A DNA stretch of 64,000 bases from Leptodesmis sichuanensis A121 (GCF_021379005.1 NZ_CP075171.1:2976001-3040000); one strand, 5' to 3'; positions 34,849-42,721 are shown, numbered from the stretch's first letter. The notes: generated by a model from the sequence alone, not told the origin. A program made the numbers and translations.

Positions 34849-36459
34849 CTACCCCTCTACCTCCTCGTCAGTCTTCTCTCCAAACTTCATCTCTGCCCAT
34901 CTCGAAATTTGTTTAACGGCTTCAATGTCCCCATCTTGGACGGCTTGTTTCATATTACGATCGCGGTGTGCGGCTTGAATTGCGATTTCTTTATCACGCG
35001 AACTGGTATCAAAACATTTTTTTAGGTCTTTGAGAATGCCAGAACGGTTAGAAAGAAGTTGATATTGACGTTCAGTATCAAGCAGTTTTGTCATCAATTC
35101 GAGATGCATAGAATCCCCTTCGCAGAGTTCTTCAAGGAGCTTCCATTCATCAATTCCTAAAAAGTCTTGTTTAGAAGTAGGGCGAGGGTCATTGAAGACT
35201 TCACCTGTAACTTCACGATAGATACGAGGTAAAGAATCATCAAACTCATGCTTCTCTTCACGCCAAATACGGCGAATTTCACTCAGTTCATTGATTGAAA
35301 TTAGTTGAATATCTTTCATCTCTTGTGGTGCATTTTGACGAGCCAACTTTTGAGCTTGCAAAACTCGCCTTAACCATTCCTCGCGCCAATATTTTGTGTA
35401 GGGCCCTGGAATTGGAATAACTTCTGTTGATTTTTTTTCTGTACTGCGCTCAAAGAGTTGAACTCGTCCTGTCATACGCCGAAAATCACGACGATCGTGA
35501 TCATCATAGACATCCAGTTCATTACGCAAATCTAGTAGAGGTTGCATCCATTCTTTTTCCGCATCATTCTGGATCATGGCTGCCATCGATTTGTCTTCAC
35601 TGATTAACGTACAAACCCAGCAACCGAATCTGGAATCACCACAACTGGGAGTTGAAGTATCAATCACAAAAGGACATTCGTTATCAGCGGTAGCTCCTCG
35701 ATACATTGAAAAAAGTTCTTTGTTACTATGGTCCCAGGGATTTCGCCACTGCATAAGATATAACCAAACTTCATCATCTCGCCAGTCTTCGATCGGGCTG
35801 TAGATGAGAGAACCCGGTAATGGCCCCCGGTAAAGCACCGAACCTTTAAATTTGTCACTATTTTCGGGGTTGAGAAGATCGTTGACATTCCCAGTTCTAT
35901 GTTTTGCCATAACCCCTGCACGCCTACTGCTCTCTGCTTTGCGAGTGCCCAAGGTAATAATGACTTCACCAGTGCTACGAACTACGTCATTGATAAAACG
36001 ATTGGATGGCCAAATCTTCAATCTTTCAGTACACCATCGGAACATATGACGGGGAGCGGGATACCCCTTACCAATCAAGTTCACCCAAAAGGTATCCTTC
36101 ACTTCGGGATAAAGCAAGTGAGGTTCGAAGGGTAGATTTTGCTCTTGAGCCGCCACCTTCATGCGATCAAGCGATTGACGAACCCAGGTAGCGACGATCG
36201 GGTTTTCTACGAGCGTATCTGTCGTAAGGACATAGATTGGTTTAGTTCGCTTATTGACAGGGATTTTAGCGATCGCATTCCAAACCAACTGTAGAACGGC
36301 AGAAGAGTCCTTCCCTCCTGAATAACCAACTACCCAAGGAATTTTATCAAGACAATACAATGCCTGAATTTCGGTCATCAGGTTTTTGATATCCTCGACT
36401 AGCTCCGGAACTGTCCGGCGAGCGTTTTGAGGCGTTTCTAGTTGCTCAGTCATTGCCAT
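34849..36459 (-). CDS. dndC: DNA phosphorothioation sulfurtransferase DndC
   Basis: 536 residues. PP-loop SGGKDS at 47-52, MFRWCTERLKIWPS, ITLGTRKAESSRRAGVM, and four cysteines (262, 273, 280, 283) in ECPF and CGDSRFGCWVC that match the [4Fe-4S] ligands of DndC. DndC activates the DNA backbone or sulfur carrier with ATP and inserts sulfur with DndD and DndE. It is the first gene of the tight minus-strand operon; the start ATGGCAATG is at 36459. No dndA is present, so a housekeeping cysteine desulfurase must supply sulfur. Confidence 0.94.
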   Translation of the reverse strand: MAMTEQLETPQNARRTVPELVEDIKNLMTEIQALYCLDKIPWVVGYSGGKDSSAVLQLVWNAIAKIPVNKRTKPIYVLTTDTLVENPIVATWVRQSLDRMKVAAQEQNLPFEPHLLYPEVKDTFWVNLIGKGYPAPRHMFRWCTERLKIWPSNRFINDVVRSTGEVIITLGTRKAESSRRAGVMAKHRTGNVNDLLNPENSDKFKGSVLYRGPLPGSLIYSPIEDWRDDEVWLYLMQWRNPWDHSNKELFSMYRGATADNECPFVIDTSTPSCGDSRFGCWVCTLISEDKSMAAMIQNDAEKEWMQPLLDLRNELDVYDDHDRRDFRRMTGRVQLFERSTEKKSTEVIPIPGPYTKYWREEWLRRVLQAQKLARQNAPQEMKDIQLISINELSEIRRIWREEKHEFDDSLPRIYREVTGEVFNDPRPTSKQDFLGIDEWKLLEELCEGDSMHLELMTKLLDTERQYQLLSNRSGILKDLKKCFDTSSRDKEIAIQAAHRDRNMKQAVQDGDIEAVKQISRWAEMKFGEKTDEEVEG

Positions 36460-36540
36460 CTCACTTTAGAGAGCGGGGACTTCTGTTTATTTTTGTGTAG
36501 AAGTGCCATTAAAGAAGCATTTCTCTACAAAGCTTTAGCT

Positions 36541-36795
36541 TTACGAACGATGCAGAATGTAGCGCCGAAGTAAGCGAATATACTCACCTGGGCTGCCCGT
36601 AGATTGAGGCTTGCTCCACTCGTTAACCTCAGCGAAACCTCGACGATGCAGGTCATAGATAATTCCTGTAATGCCATCCAGGGAACCAATTACACAAATC
36701 TGAACAACCTCACGTTCAGAAGATGAAGGCAAAGCATCAGATGCGGGAACTTGACTCGCTGCTTGCACGTTTATCAGAAAGTTTTGGATGAGCAT
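36541..36795 (-). CDS. Small conserved-type cyanobacterial protein, unknown function
   Basis: 84 residues from the ATG at 36795 (MLIQNFLINVQ); a longer frame to 36882 would run into the neighbouring promoter repeats and is less likely. The sequence REVVQICVIGSLDGITGIIY, then HRRGFAEVNEWSKP, resembles small cyanobacterial proteins of unknown function. It lies 81 bp upstream of dndC on the same strand, so it may be the first gene of the dnd transcript, and is divergent from the XRE regulator. Confidence 0.6.
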   Translation of the reverse strand: MLIQNFLINVQAASQVPASDALPSSSEREVVQICVIGSLDGITGIIYDLHRRGFAEVNEWSKPQSTGSPGEYIRLLRRYILHRS

Positions 36796-36821
36796 TGGAG
36801 ACAGAATTACTTGAATAACAC

Positions 36822-36850
36822 TTGCATAGTAGTCAACCCTGGGGTATACT
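36822..36850 (+). promoter_or_regulatory. Sigma-70-type promoter of the XRE regulator
   Basis: TTGCAT (36822-36827), a 17 bp spacer and TATACT (36845-36850), pointing toward the XRE gene at 36932. The spacer carries GTCAACCCTGGGG, a diverged copy of the repeats just downstream. Confidence 0.6.
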
Positions 36851-36894
36851 GTCAACCAATAGGGAACCATAAAAACTGTCAACCAATAGGGAAC
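36848..36894. promoter_or_regulatory. Twin operator-like direct repeats
   Basis: The 20-mer ACTGTCAACCAATAGGGAAC occurs exactly at 36848-36867 and 36875-36894 (27 bp period). A partial third copy lies at 36831-36843 inside the promoter spacer. The position over and after the promoter suits autoregulation by the adjacent HTH protein, and possibly control of the divergent dnd side. Confidence 0.65.
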
Positions 36895-36905
36895 GCTATG
36901 AAAAA

Positions 36906-36930
36906 CCCCAATCCTCTGTCAGGATTGGGG
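36906..36930 (+). promoter_or_regulatory. Perfect hairpin ending one base before the XRE start codon
   Basis: CCCCAATCCT (36906-36915), loop CTGTC, AGGATTGGGG (36921-36930), then C and ATG at 36932. The stem would sequester the only AGGA-like ribosome site, so translation should depend on opening it. Confidence 0.6.
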
Positions 36931-36931
36931 C

Positions 36932-37171
36932 ATGGGAAAAGCAGGTCAAGTTCTCAAGCAAGTGCTGGAGACTCACAACATTACTCAATACAAGCTAGCG
37001 AAAGTTATGGGTATTCAACGTAACAACGTATCTAGATGGGTTCGTGAAGAACGGGAGCTAACTGCTGAGAATGTTTTAAACATTGTTAGGGCATTGAAGC
37101 AGATCGACCCAGTTGCAGCCCAATCATTCGTGGATGCTTATTTAGTTGACGAGCTACAAAGTAAAGATTAA
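36932..37171 (+). CDS. XRE-family HTH transcriptional regulator
   Basis: 79 residues, essentially a single helix-turn-helix: VLKQVLETHNITQYKLAKVM, GIQRNNVSRWVREERELTAE, NVLNIVRALKQIDPVAAQSF. It is likely a small dimeric repressor. It is transcribed away from the dnd operon behind a promoter with repeated operators. The right flank of the gene is cut 35 bp downstream by the ISKra4 copy B. Confidence 0.82.
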   Translation: MGKAGQVLKQVLETHNITQYKLAKVMGIQRNNVSRWVREERELTAENVLNIVRALKQIDPVAAQSFVDAYLVDELQSKD

Positions 37172-37230
37172 TCTATACCGTCAAACTCTTGTAGAGTGAG
37201 GTAATTGAGTGCATCCCAGTTTTGTAAGAC

Positions 37231-38064
37231 TCATTTTGAGAATTGCCCATTAAGGTAAGCACAGCGTTGCTTCAGCACCTGTGGTACGTTACCCTTTTCC
37301 CACTGCGCCCCCGATATCTTGACGCGCCGCCCGACTTGTTTGACCGTTGATTCAATTGCACCAGAACCAATGGAAATGCCTTCGGCTTGATAATAGCCAT
37401 AGTTGACAATCCGCTGTCGATGCTTGTTGAGATAGGCAATGAAAGTCGCAACCCGCTCGTGTTGCCAATCCTCAAACTGGATGATCGCTCCCTCGACATC
37501 GCCCTGCCACAAGCAGGCTTCCACCACCGCTAAACGTTGCTGGGAACCACCCACCTTGCCCAAATTCTCGATGAGGTGATACCAATCCAAAATCAAAATC
37601 TCCCGTCTTTGGGTCGTGGTGCCGATCTGGGCATAAATATTCCAGATCCCATCGTGCCCATCTCCTAAGCAAGTGAGCGGGTCAGACAAGGGTTGAGGGT
37701 TGACCCAGTTAACCAATTGCTCGTTATCCTGGAAAAAAGCAGCCACACAGCACTCGTGCAGATTCACCCCCTTGTAATCTCGCCATTCACTCGGTTGTCC
37801 TTGAGGGGTTCGCAATCGTACTTTGCCGCCGTCTACACTCATCTCCTCAACCACTCCTGCCACTTGCGGTAACTCGAAGGTTTGACGATGGACTAATCGT
37901 TGTTGAGTGCTGTGAGTAACCTTCACCCCAGTCAACACTTCGATGTCTTCTGCCGCTCGCTCATACGACTCGTTGGCACTGAGCAACAAACAACACTGCT
38001 CCAGGTAAGGACTCCAGCGTGTGTAGGCTTTCACCTCCAGAATTTGTGCCTGTTTCTCGCTCAA
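37231..38064 (-). CDS. ISKra4-type transposase, ORF B (copy B)
   Basis: 277 residues, identical to copy A's ORF B except for an added IL directly before the catalytic DWYHL, caused by a tandem repeat of GATTTT around 37585-37600. The related element at 40285-41163 lacks the IL, so the insertion is the derived state and may impair catalysis. Confidence 0.85.
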   Translation of the reverse strand: MSEKQAQILEVKAYTRWSPYLEQCCLLLSANESYERAAEDIEVLTGVKVTHSTQQRLVHRQTFELPQVAGVVEEMSVDGGKVRLRTPQGQPSEWRDYKGVNLHECCVAAFFQDNEQLVNWVNPQPLSDPLTCLGDGHDGIWNIYAQIGTTTQRREILILDWYHLIENLGKVGGSQQRLAVVEACLWQGDVEGAIIQFEDWQHERVATFIAYLNKHRQRIVNYGYYQAEGISIGSGAIESTVKQVGRRVKISGAQWEKGNVPQVLKQRCAYLNGQFSK

Positions 38065-38297
38065 GTGCAGTCGTCCGACGATACTGTCGAGGCTGCGCTT
38101 TCGTCCACTTGTGGTGCCGCTGCTTGTTGCAATAAAAAATCCCCGAGTTCTGGACCGACGTGTTCCAGCAGATGCCCTCTTACTGCTACCTCAATCCCTG
38201 CTAATGTTTTTACTTGCTCCGGGTCGGTTTCCTCGTACAGCAGAGCGGCAAGGGCACGAGCATGGGCTTGAATTTGGGCTTTTTTCTCAGCGTCCAT
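38061..38297 (-). CDS. ISKra4-type transposase, ORF A (copy B)
   Basis: 78 residues, identical to ORF A of copy A. It overlaps ORF B by TTGA, as there. Confidence 0.8.
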   Translation of the reverse strand: MDAEKKAQIQAHARALAALLYEETDPEQVKTLAGIEVAVRGHLLEHVGPELGDFLLQQAAAPQVDESAASTVSSDDCT

Positions 38298-38394
38298 TGG
38301 AGTTATCGGCTAAAGGTGGAATGCTCAAAGTTTAGCGTTGTCTCCCAAACATAGCCCTAAGCACTTATACTCATCGCAAATGTGGGATGCACTC

Positions 38395-39036
38395 ATCCTC
38401 CCCACATATCCACGCTCACCTCTTCAACTTTTGCACGCACCTCTATGGGCTGCTGCTTCAGGGTTTCAATAATGTCTTCCTGTTGGTGACTGTCAATCAC
38501 TTCAATCAATTTCCCGGCCTCAACGTCGCCGATAACGGTGGCGAAGTTTTGATGCCCTTTCCGCTTGCTGATTTCATCAATCCCAATGCGTTTGACTCCT
38601 GCCCATCCCGTGTTTTTTTCTGTGCATACTGATGCTTGAAAATCCCTTCAATGCGCTCAAAGCTTAATCCTTCTACGCGACCCACTTGCTCCATACTTGA
38701 CAGTTGTACTTGCTGGTAAATATGCTCCTCATAGCGTCGAGTGTACTGCCGTCCTGCATCCATAAATGTCAATGACTCAGTAAAATAACGTTGGCAATCA
38801 CGACAATAAAACTGACGACGAGGAATTTTCAAATAAGTGACTTGGCCAAAAATCGATAGGTCTCGAATCAAAATCGGACGGTTTTGATGCAACTCTGAAC
38901 TTAATTTCTTACAGTGTGGACAGCTAGATTCTTGATTGAGCAAGCGCAACTTTAAGTACACTTCATTGTCTTTTTGAATGCAACTTTCAACCGTAACGTG
39001 AGGGAAGTTAAGCAATCTATCAAGATGTATGTCCAT
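38395..39036 (-). pseudogene. ISL3 transposase fragment (copy 1)
   Basis: N-terminal 176 residues in one frame: zinc-binding HTH region (SSCPHCKKLSSEL, FYCRDCQRYF) up to a run of seven A at 38613-38619. There the sense continues in the -1 frame (GIDEISKRKGH ... VEEVSVDMWGG) until the insertion boundary. The C-terminal catalytic part is lost. Confidence 0.8.
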
Positions 39037-39099
39037 TGGCGCAATCCCTGACTGAAAGTATCATATTATACGATTTTCACCCCGGATCCGGAAGAGCCT
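38395..39099 (-). mobile_element. ISL3-family element, truncated copy 1
   Basis: The 5' end GGCTCTTCCGGATCCGGGGT (complement of 39080-39099) is a typical ISL3 terminus. The transposase starts at 39036. The element is cut at 38395 by ISKra4 copy B, after the codons for VDMWGG. It lies head to head with copy 2, whose sequence begins at 39100, so copy 1 seems to have inserted into copy 2. Confidence 0.82.
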
Positions 39100-40057
39100 A
39101 AGAAATTAAGTTCAGAGTTGCATCAAAACCGTCCGATTTTGATTCGAGACCTATCGATTTTTGGCCAAGTCACTTATTTGAAAATTCCTCGTCGTCAGTT
39201 TTATTGTCGTGATTGCCAACGTTATTTTACTGAGTCATTGACATTTATGGATGCAGGACGGCAGTACACTCGACGCTATGAGGAGCATATTTACCAGCAA
39301 GTACAACTGTCAAGTATGGAGCAAGTGGGTCGCGTAGAAGGATTAAGCTTTGAGCGCATTGAAGGGATTTTCAAGCATCAGTATGCACAGAAAAAAACAC
39401 GGGATGGGCAGGAGTCAAACGCATTGGGATTGATGAAATCAGCAAGCGGAAAGGGCATCAAAACTTCGCCACCGTTATCGGCGACGTTGAGGCCGGGAAA
39501 TTGATTGAAGTGATTGACAGTCACCAACAGGAAGACATTATTGAAACCCTGAAGCAGCAGCCCATAGAGGTGCGTGCAAAAGTTGAAGAGGTGAGCGTGG
39601 ATATGTGGGGAGGATTCCCAAAGGTAGTCAAGAAAGTGTTTCCCAATGCCGTGGTAGTGATTGACCGCTTTCATGTCATGAAATTAGTCAATGAGGAGTT
39701 AAATAAAATTCGTAGACAATCGGGTGTATCAGACCGAGGTAGCAAATTCATTTTGCTCAAGAATGGCAAGGATTTAACAGCAGAAGAAAAGACAAAGTTA
39801 GAAGAGATTCTGAAACGGTCAAAGCGATTAGGAAAAGCCTATGAGTGGAAAGAAGAGTTTCGCGCGATTTATGAACAACCATTAACCGTTGAGGAAGGCA
39901 AGCGTCAGATCCAAGGGTGGCTCGATCAAGCGCGAGTCGTCTATAGTGAAGCAAGCACAACAATTCGTAACCATTTAGATGGGATTAGCAACGGGAGCGT
40001 GTCACCTTTTGGGGAGAAAAATGAGCATAGAGATAGGTCTCTTTCTCTATCAGCAGT

Positions 40058-40276
40058 ATGACTCCAGAACAACAACAGGAACTTGAACAACATGTCGCGC
40101 GGATCGCTCAAATTCTGCACCAGGACGCACAAGCTCAAGGTCTGCCGATGAGTTCGTTAGCCGAGATTGAAGCGACGGTGAGAGAGCAGATGCAAGTCCA
40201 TGTGTCGCCACAAATCGGTATTTTTTTATCGACCAGGTCAGTCCCCCGCACGTCGGAGCCTATGAACGAAGCGTAA
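40058..40276 (+). CDS. ISKra4-type transposase ORF A (element C)
   Basis: 72 residues, helical N-terminal segment (LEQHVARIAQILHQDAQAQG). The last codons overlap in another frame with AYERSVKSILGALKLTRA, the true lead-in of ORF B, so a frameshift fusion is expected. Confidence 0.75.
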   Translation: MTPEQQQELEQHVARIAQILHQDAQAQGLPMSSLAEIEATVREQMQVHVSPQIGIFLSTRSVPRTSEPMNEA

Positions 40277-40284
40277 AGAGTATT

Positions 40285-41163
40285 TTGGGAGCGTTGAAGT
40301 TGACACGAGCGCAAGCACTGGCGCTAGAGGTCAAACCCAGTAGCCAAATCAGTCCATACCTGGAGATGTGCTGCTTACGAGCCAGTGCAAATGCCTCCTA
40401 CCGGGAGGCGGCAGCAGAAGTCGCAATCATGACTGGCATCAAAGTCAGCCTGAAGACCCAGCAACGCATCGTGCATCGCCAAGACTTTAGCCCTCCAGAG
40501 GGCGACAGAGCCGTTGAGGTCAACCAAATGAGTTTGGACGGGGGCAACATTCGCCTAATCACCCCAGCCGGAAAACCGAGCCAATGGCGACAGTACAAAG
40601 CCTTGCGGGTGAATGGGGATGGTGTTGGGGTAGCTTATTACCAAGCCAATGACCAACTGTGTCAATGGGTGGAAACCTTAGTGACAGCGACCCTGTTGTA
40701 TTGTCTAGGGGACGGACATCCGGGAATTTGGGGAGTGTATGCTCAAATGCAGTTGAGTAGCCCACGCCGGGAGATTTTAGACTGGTATCACCTCAAGGAA
40801 AACCTATACAAAGTGGGTGGGTCGCTCAAACGCTTGCAGGAGGCAGAAACTCTGTTGTGGCAAGGCAAGGTGAATGAGGTGTTAGCTTTGTTTGATGCGT
40901 TGAACAAACCCCAAGCGCATAAATTCTGCGACTATTTGCGGACTCACCAAGACCGGATTCCCAACTATGAATATTACCAGAGCGAAGGCATTCCAATTGG
41001 TTCTGGGGATGTCGAGTCATGGGTCAAACAGATTGACCGTCGCACTCAAATTTCCGGTGCTCAATGGAGAGAAGATCATGTTCCTCAAGTGCTGGCTCAT
41101 CGATGTGCTTATTTGAATGGTCAACTTGACCCTACTTCCCCCATTTCTCTCTCAAAAAAGTGA
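40285..41163 (+). CDS. ISKra4-type transposase ORF B (element C)
   Basis: 292 residues with MSLDGGNIRLITPAG, CLGDGHPGIWG, REILDWYHLKENLYKVGGSL and GSGDVESWVKQIDRRTQISG. Intact catalytic motifs; probably made as a fusion with ORF A. Confidence 0.85.
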   Translation: MGALKLTRAQALALEVKPSSQISPYLEMCCLRASANASYREAAAEVAIMTGIKVSLKTQQRIVHRQDFSPPEGDRAVEVNQMSLDGGNIRLITPAGKPSQWRQYKALRVNGDGVGVAYYQANDQLCQWVETLVTATLLYCLGDGHPGIWGVYAQMQLSSPRREILDWYHLKENLYKVGGSLKRLQEAETLLWQGKVNEVLALFDALNKPQAHKFCDYLRTHQDRIPNYEYYQSEGIPIGSGDVESWVKQIDRRTQISGAQWREDHVPQVLAHRCAYLNGQLDPTSPISLSKK

Positions 41164-41400
41164 CACGCTCCCATTAGCAACTACTTTCGGAATCGCACAA
41201 CGAGTGGCGCAATGGAGGGAATCAACAACCGAATTAAATTGATTAAACGGCAAGCTTATGGCTTTGTCAATTTCAACAATTTTCGAGAAAGACTATTAGC
41301 CTGCTTCTCTGATTAAATAAAGTTATCACAGTACTAACGGGAGAACCAGACGGATTAACACTAACAAACTAGCACAGGAGAACTGAAACGTGTTTATTCT

Positions 41401-41862
41401 TTAAAGAAAACTAAGGTCAAGCAACTCATCAGAAGCATTTAAGCGGTTTTTCTCTGCAGTTAACAGCAATTGTATTTGCTTAGTGTAGTCGCTCGAACCC
41501 CTTAATGCTTCCTGCATAATCTCAAGTCCACCATTAGCATAACTCTCGAAAATTTCGATTCGCTTTCGCTGTAGCTCTTCGTTGTTACTTAAAATTTTGG
41601 GATCTTTAGTGTGGGTAATGGCTAGGAGATTAATCGTTTGGTCATGTCCCCTGGAAATGAAATGTTCTTGTGGAATGGGATCAGGATCTTTTTTTGAGGC
41701 TTCTGAAACAGGAATATACTTTCCTCGCTTTGCTCCCAGCGTTGCCGCAAATGCCATCACATCAACATAAGTCTGAAACAATCCCGTTGAACCTTCGCCT
41801 GTTCTTAGGGCTTTGACCAGTTTTGCTTTATCTTTGGCAACCTTAATGCGGATGTCGGCCAT
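41401..41862 (-). CDS. DNA phosphorothioation-associated protein 4
   Basis: 153 residues from the ATG at 41862 (MADIRIKVAKDKAKLVKALR). The pattern FQTYVDVMAFAATLGAKRGK, then INLLAITHTKDPKIL and RIEIFESYANGGLEIMQEAL, matches the family annotated as dnd system-associated protein 4; function unknown. The open frame extends upstream to 41991 only through a Pro/His-rich stretch made by G-rich repeats, so that longer start is rejected. Its presence ties the second gene run to the Dnd system. Confidence 0.85.
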   Translation of the reverse strand: MADIRIKVAKDKAKLVKALRTGEGSTGLFQTYVDVMAFAATLGAKRGKYIPVSEASKKDPDPIPQEHFISRGHDQTINLLAITHTKDPKILSNNEELQRKRIEIFESYANGGLEIMQEALRGSSDYTKQIQLLLTAEKNRLNASDELLDLSFL

Positions 41863-41865
41863 TGG

Positions 41866-41950
41866 GGGGTGAGGGGTTAGGTGGGTGGAGAGGTGGGGGA
41901 GTAGAGGGGTGGAGGGGTGGAGGGGTGGGTGGGTAGGTGGGGGAAGGGGC
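41866..41950. repeat. G-rich GGTGGGT/GGGTGGAG tract
   Basis: About 85 bp of degenerate G-rich units (GGTGGGTGGAGAGGTGGGGG, GGGTGGGTGGGTAGGTGGGG). It separates the broken vapC from the phosphorothioation-associated gene and could fold as a G-quadruplex. Confidence 0.8.
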
Positions 41951-42037
41951 GATCGCGTTTGCCCAGGCATGATGGCGATCGCGCCTATCAACCAGGGCCA
42001 CTAAAGGACCTGTATCCAGTAAAACTTGTCTTTTCAC
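41950..42037 (-). pseudogene. VapC-type PIN toxin fragment
   Basis: The first 26 residues MKRQVLLDTGPLVALVDRRD and RHHAWA are the start of a PIN-domain toxin, including the first catalytic Asp (LLDTGP). After that the frame enters the G-rich repeat tract and reads Pro/His/Ser only. The rest of the PIN domain is missing. Its start overlaps the antitoxin stop. Confidence 0.75.
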
Positions 42038-42270
42038 GACTGCCCATACCCTTCCATATATTTTGGATTCGTTGAGAGATCTCCAGGCCCCTCAACACAC
42101 CCAATAAACTCACCAGCCGCTTCCAAAAAGGAGATTTCTGCATTGTCTGAGGGCGACTCCTGCTCATGTTCTGCCTCGGTCAGCAAACCCTCGACAAAGT
42201 CCAGCACTTTTTGCTGCTGATCCAGGGGGAGGGTTTCTAGTTTTTCGATGACGGATTGGGTGATGTTCAT
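42034..42270 (-). CDS. VapB-type antitoxin (DUF2281-like)
   Basis: 78 residues: VIEKLETLPLDQQQKVLDFV is the usual start of antitoxins paired with PIN toxins, followed by an acidic disordered tail. It overlaps the remnant toxin gene by 4 bp. With the toxin destroyed it is an orphan. Confidence 0.7.
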   Translation of the reverse strand: MNITQSVIEKLETLPLDQQQKVLDFVEGLLTEAEHEQESPSDNAEISFLEAAGEFIGCVEGPGDLSTNPKYMEGYGQS

Positions 42271-42345
42271 GGGGGAGTGGGGGAGTGGGGAGGGGAAGTG
42301 GGTCGGTGGGTGAAGGAGTGGAGAGGTGGGGGGGGAGGGATAGAG
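42270..42345. repeat. G-rich tract upstream of vapB
   Basis: About 75 bp of GGGGGAGTGGGGGAGTGGGG and GGGTCGGTGGGTG-like units between hepT and vapB, the same composition as the other tracts of the island. Confidence 0.75.
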
Positions 42346-42376
42346 GGATTAGGGCGGAATATTATTGGGGTGGATT

Positions 42377-42721
42377 TTATTGATTTTCATTGAGTCCTTT
42401 CAAGATATTTTCAATTTTAAGTTTCAGGCCAGGTAGATCTTGCTCAATGATGAGCCAAATTCTTTCCAAATTTACCTTCATATAGCTGTGGATGAGAATG
42501 TCTCTCAGCCCTGCAATTTGCTGCCAACGAACATCTGGGTTGGCTTGGCGTAACTCCAGAGAGATCTGCTTTGTGGCTTCACCAATGATTTCTAAATTTC
42601 GGATCACAGCATCTTGCATCATCGGTGTGCTTAGAAAAGCATCTCGTCCAGCAGCAGTATAAACTTCAATCTTTTGGATACACTGCAAAATATCCATTAA
42701 AAAAAGGCTTTCATCTCTCAC
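42377..42721 (-). CDS. HepT-type toxin (DUF86)
   Basis: 114 residues. The RX4HXY motif of HepT RNases is present: Arg73, His78, Tyr80 in RDILIHSY. IRNLEIIGEATKQIS is also typical. It starts at a GTG overlapping the MntA stop (GTGA), the usual MntA-HepT arrangement in which MntA inactivates HepT by adenylylating the Tyr. Confidence 0.88.
   Translation of the reverse strand: MRDESLFLMDILQCIQKIEVYTAAGRDAFLSTPMMQDAVIRNLEIIGEATKQISLELRQANPDVRWQQIAGLRDILIHSYMKVNLERIWLIIEQDLPGLKLKIENILKGLNENQ

Larger units (their letters stand above)
37207..38394 (-). mobile_element. ISKra4-family insertion sequence, copy B (1188 bp), no target duplication
   Basis: Same perfect 12 bp ends as copy A (GAGTGCATCCCA), opposite orientation, 6 bp longer. 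The left flank (GGTAATT) and right flank (ATCCTCCCC) do not match, so there is no target duplication. The right flank is inside an ISL3-type transposase gene and the left flank is unrelated. This indicates an adjacent deletion or rearrangement at this copy. Confidence 0.88.
39993..41172 (+). mobile_element. ISKra4-family element C (1180 bp) inside ISL3 copy 2
   Basis: Terminal inverted repeats GGGAGCGTGTCAC and GTGACACGCTCCC. Flanked by a 9 bp duplication ATTAGCAAC at 39984-39992 and 41173-41181. Two ORFs related to, but clearly different from, copies A and B. Confidence 0.9.
39100..41316 (+). pseudogene. ISL3 transposase, copy 2 (frameshifted, interrupted)
   Basis: Visible pieces: HTH part to 39397, then after the A7 run (39391-39397) the -1 frame with IDEISKRKGHQNFATVIGDV, VEEVSVDMWGGFPKVVKKVF, DRFHVMKLVNEELNKIRRQ, up to HLDGISN at 39992. 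The C-terminus ISNYFRNRTTSGAMEGINNR ... LLACFSD follows the inserted element, ending at 41316. The A7 slip is shared with copy 1. Confidence 0.8.
39100..41347 (+). mobile_element. ISL3-family element, copy 2, 5'-truncated and interrupted
   Basis: It lacks the first ~40 transposase codons, lost where copy 1 inserted, and is interrupted at 39984-41181 by another element. The right end near 41347 (TATCACAGTACTAACGGGAG, then AACC) is a weak match to the complement of the ISL3 left end. The two halves rejoin exactly at the 9 bp duplication ATTAGCAAC. Confidence 0.78.

Noticed and set aside
36848-36894. CRISPR-like repeats
   Set aside because: Only two 20-mers with a 7 bp gap at a promoter; no array and no cas genes. 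Better explained as operators.
18140-38394. Composite transposon bounded by ISKra4 copies A and B
   Set aside because: Copy A has its own target duplication and the outer flanks of A and B do not match, so the 20 kb segment did not move as a unit. The matching duplication at A also argues against a simple inversion between the copies.
41401-41991. Longer start for the phosphorothioation-associated protein 4
   Set aside because: The extra 43 residues are translated G-rich repeat (Pro/His/Ser), and the family match begins at the ATG at 41862.
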